Part shown: positions 48,548 to 50,452 of the stretch, one piece after another
How positions within the stretch are numbered: position 1 is the first letter of the stretch
Layout of the letters: every line of letters begins with the position of its first letter
DNA from: Rhizocola hellebori
GTDB taxonomy: Bacteria; Actinomycetota; Actinomycetes; Mycobacteriales; Micromonosporaceae
Reading direction: 5' to 3'
DNA: 50,452 bases
NCBI RefSeq assembly: GCF_016862955.1
Contig: NZ_BONY01000067.1
Span: forward strand, 1 to 50,452
Made by a program: the position numbers and the translations under genes
Notes under the pieces: generated by a model
What the model saw: only the letters and a program-made list of their open reading frames with translations
Database searches by the model: none
Told to the model about the DNA's origin: nothing

Positions 48548-49717
48548 ATGGACAAAGGCGTGAAGCGTGAGCTTGAGGAGAAGGTCTATGCGGGAGAGCG
48601 TCTTTCCCGCGCTGACGGCGAGGCGCTCTATGCCAGCGATGACCTCGCTTGGCTAGGGCGATTGGCCCACCACGTACGCACGGAGAAGAACGGCAACCGG
48701 GTGATGTTCAACGTCAACCGGCACCTCAATCTCACCAACGTCTGCTCTGCGAGCTGCGCTTACTGTTCTTTTCAGCGCAAGCCGGGAGAGAAGGACGCCT
48801 ATACGATGCGCGTCGAGCAGGCGGTCGCCAAAGCCCTTGAGATGCAAGACGAACAGCTGACCGAGCTGCATATCGTCAATGGACTGCACCCGACGTTGCC
48901 GTGGCGCTACTACCCCCGTGTGCTGCGCGAACTCAAGCAGGCGCTGCCAAATGTCAAATTGAAGGCATTTACCGCGACCGAGGTTCAGTGGTTCGAAAAA
49001 ATTTCTGGCCTGTCCGCCGACGAGATCCTCGACGAGCTGATGGACGCGGGCCTGGAGTCGCTGACCGGTGGCGGTGCGGAGATTTTCGACTGGGAGGTCC
49101 GGCAGCACATTGTGGACCATGCCTGCCACTGGGAGGACTGGTCGCGGATTCACCGCCTGGCCCACCAGAAGGGGTTGCGCACTCCATCGACGATGCTCTA
49201 CGGCCACATCGAGGAGCCGCGGCATCGGGTCGATCACGTGTTGCGCCTGCGTGAGCTGCAGGACGAGACCGGCGGCTTCACTGTCTTCATCCCACTGCGC
49301 TACCAGCACGACTTCCACGACAGCGCCGACGGCAAGATTCGCAACCGCATCCAGGCCGAGACCACGATGGCCGCGCCGGCCGAGTCGCTCAAGACCTTCG
49401 CCGTGTCACGGCTGATGCTCGACAATTTCGATCACGTCAAGTGCTTCTGGGTGATGCACGGCCTGTCAGTGGCGCAACTCTCACTCAACTTCGGTGTGGA
49501 CGATCTGGACGGCTCGGTGGTCGAATACAAGATCACCCACGACGCCGATTCCTATGGCACCCCGAACACGATGCACCGTGACGACCTGCTCGACCTGATC
49601 TGGGACGCCGGTTTCACGCCGGTCGAGCGGGACACCCGCTATCAGGTCGTTCGCGAATACGGCCCCCCGCCGACCCTGGCCGACCGCCGTCGCGAACCGC
49701 AGCAGGTGTGGGCCTGA
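48548..49717 (+). CDS. mqnE: Aminofutalosine synthase MqnE
   Basis: This 389-aa radical SAM enzyme makes aminofutalosine from 3-(1-carboxyvinyl)oxybenzoate, the first committed futalosine step of menaquinone synthesis. The 4Fe-4S/SAM motif is Cys66-Cys70-Cys73 in NVCSASCAYCSF. Other family segments are HIVNGLHPTLPWRYY, GLESLTGGGAEIF and TPSTMLYGHIEEP. ATG 48548 was chosen over the longer frame start at 48482, since the conserved N-terminus begins at MDKGVKREL. It overlaps the frameshifted membrane gene by 10 bp. The distance from the other mqn genes (about 7 kb) is normal for the class. Confidence 0.96.
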   Translation: MDKGVKRELEEKVYAGERLSRADGEALYASDDLAWLGRLAHHVRTEKNGNRVMFNVNRHLNLTNVCSASCAYCSFQRKPGEKDAYTMRVEQAVAKALEMQDEQLTELHIVNGLHPTLPWRYYPRVLRELKQALPNVKLKAFTATEVQWFEKISGLSADEILDELMDAGLESLTGGGAEIFDWEVRQHIVDHACHWEDWSRIHRLAHQKGLRTPSTMLYGHIEEPRHRVDHVLRLRELQDETGGFTVFIPLRYQHDFHDSADGKIRNRIQAETTMAAPAESLKTFAVSRLMLDNFDHVKCFWVMHGLSVAQLSLNFGVDDLDGSVVEYKITHDADSYGTPNTMHRDDLLDLIWDAGFTPVERDTRYQVVREYGPPPTLADRRREPQQVWA

Positions 49718-50119
49718 CACCCGTGGCAGTTACGCGTATCAATCGGCTGACCGACCTGCTCGCCCAGGTTCTCGCCGGCTTCCTGATCAGTGTGGCCGGC
49801 GTGCTCGTCATGGACGGTTTCTTCGCCCTGCTCGGCCTCGGCCCCTTCGGCGATCTCAACGGCTGGCTTTCGCTGATCTTCCCGATCATCATCTTCTCCG
49901 GCCAGTTCGCCGCCGCGAAAGGCGAGCCCGGCCGACTCCCGGTGACCATCATCGGCACCCTGGTCGGCATGGGCCTGGGCTTCATAGCGGCAGGCGCCGC
50001 CTCACGCCTGCCGCCCAATCGGCTCCGGCGCCGTCGGCGCCCTGGTGGCCACAGTGGTCTTCGCCACCATCTGGCACCTAGGCCTGGCCATGGCCGCCCG
50101 ACCCCGCAACCCCCATTAG
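49708..50119 (+). pseudogene. Small four-helix membrane protein with an internal frameshift
   Basis: From GTG 49708 (or GTG 49723) the frame encodes three membrane helices: LLAQVLAGFLISVAGVLVM, a second hydrophobic stretch and PVTIIGTLVGMGLGFIAAG. Around 49990-50020 the frame turns Arg/Pro-rich. The neighbouring +1 frame resumes a membrane helix, GAVGALVATVVFATIWHLGL, and ends at TAG 50117-50119. The intact product would be about 135 aa. Either the gene is broken or the assembly has an indel in this GC-rich stretch. It follows mqnE directly. Confidence 0.65.
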
Positions 50120-50452
50120 CCATAAACCCCCATATACGCCGCCCCGTCGTGGTCCCTCGCCGCATGCTCCCGCGCGGCACATCCCTGCGTGCTCGCCCAC
50201 CCTCGACGGCTCCGCCGCCGACCCACACGCCCTAGATCATCCCCAAACTCTCCCAGGCACGACCGCTCTTCGCAGGTACCTACATCTCTGCATCAGCCAG
50301 GTCATGCAGAGATGTAGCTACTCGCCAACACCCATGCCCCTCCCAGCCGCCGACGGCGCTCGCATCCCTTCCTCGAAATCGCGATGATCCCCCGCACACC
50401 CCACGCGGGCGCGGGGTGCGGGGCGCGGTGCAGCCGCGCGGTGCAGTCGTGA
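50120..50452. other. Intergenic end of the window, no gene seen
   Basis: The 333 bp hold no supported coding region on either strand. They contain one AT-richer palindrome (50280-50317), then GC-rich sequence with short GCGGGG runs at the end. Confidence 0.55.
50280..50317. repeat. Perfect 14-bp inverted repeat
   Basis: CTACATCTCTGCAT (50280-50293) and its exact complement (50304-50317) flank a 10-nt loop. There is no T-run on either side, so it could be an operator-like dyad or a weak terminator for the preceding membrane gene. Confidence 0.85.

Overview
The window is high-GC, densely packed actinobacterial DNA. It shows ATGA/GTGA start-stop overlaps, GTG and TTG starts, a bldC-type regulator, a hemL/ResABC cytochrome c cluster and futalosine-pathway menaquinone genes. 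The order hemL, phosphatase, resA, ccdA, resB, ccsB, then UbiD/UbiA/UbiX-type genes, an Lrp regulator and mqnE resembles the Streptomyces core. The secreted proteases and the HTH-TPR regulator/kinase pair would fit Pseudonocardiales (Actinosynnema/Crossiella/Allokutzneria type) as well. I cannot fix the genus from sequence alone.

Layout. 1-2.0 kb: secreted subtilisin and an AlkB-type dioxygenase. 2.05-9.4 kb: a glycan cluster with a methyltransferase, a GT-C membrane glycosyltransferase, a split transketolase, an SDR-GT2 fusion and a MOP-type flippase. Together these look like a Gtr-type system that makes a sugar, loads it on a lipid carrier, flips it and transfers it outside the cell. 9.4-19.3 kb: mixed genes, including a class II glutamine amidotransferase, a secreted alpha/beta hydrolase, small membrane proteins, an AIM24 protein, a large secreted M9-type metalloprotease divergent from a LysR regulator, and two convergent Nudix hydrolases.

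19.4-27.2 kb is the accessory region. It holds a probable modification-dependent restriction enzyme (ScoMcrA-like head, SRA-like domain, PD-(D/E)xK nuclease), a small-protein/GNAT-like pair, an HTH-TPR regulator coupled to a small-molecule kinase-like protein, and a two-gene operon. The operon encodes a DUF4145-like protein with an amyloid-like C-terminal tail and a 726-residue protein of unknown function. This operon is my best candidate for an undescribed conflict or defence system. A RibD-type reductase and tRNA-Lys(TTT) follow at 27.5-28.4 kb.

28.4-37.3 kb: an S9 peptidase, a probable LexA box, a GlcE-like flavoprotein, then the coupled hemL-phosphatase-resA-ccdA-resB-ccsB operon. 37.3-50.45 kb: two secreted unknowns, the menaquinone genes (UbiD-like, mqnP, UbiX-like, mqnE), an SRPBCC protein, a large unknown, bldC, an Lrp-cds1 pair, and a DEAD-box helicase preceded by an overlapping 19-codon basic micro-ORF. 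An NlpC/P60 hydrolase and a frameshifted small membrane protein complete the window.
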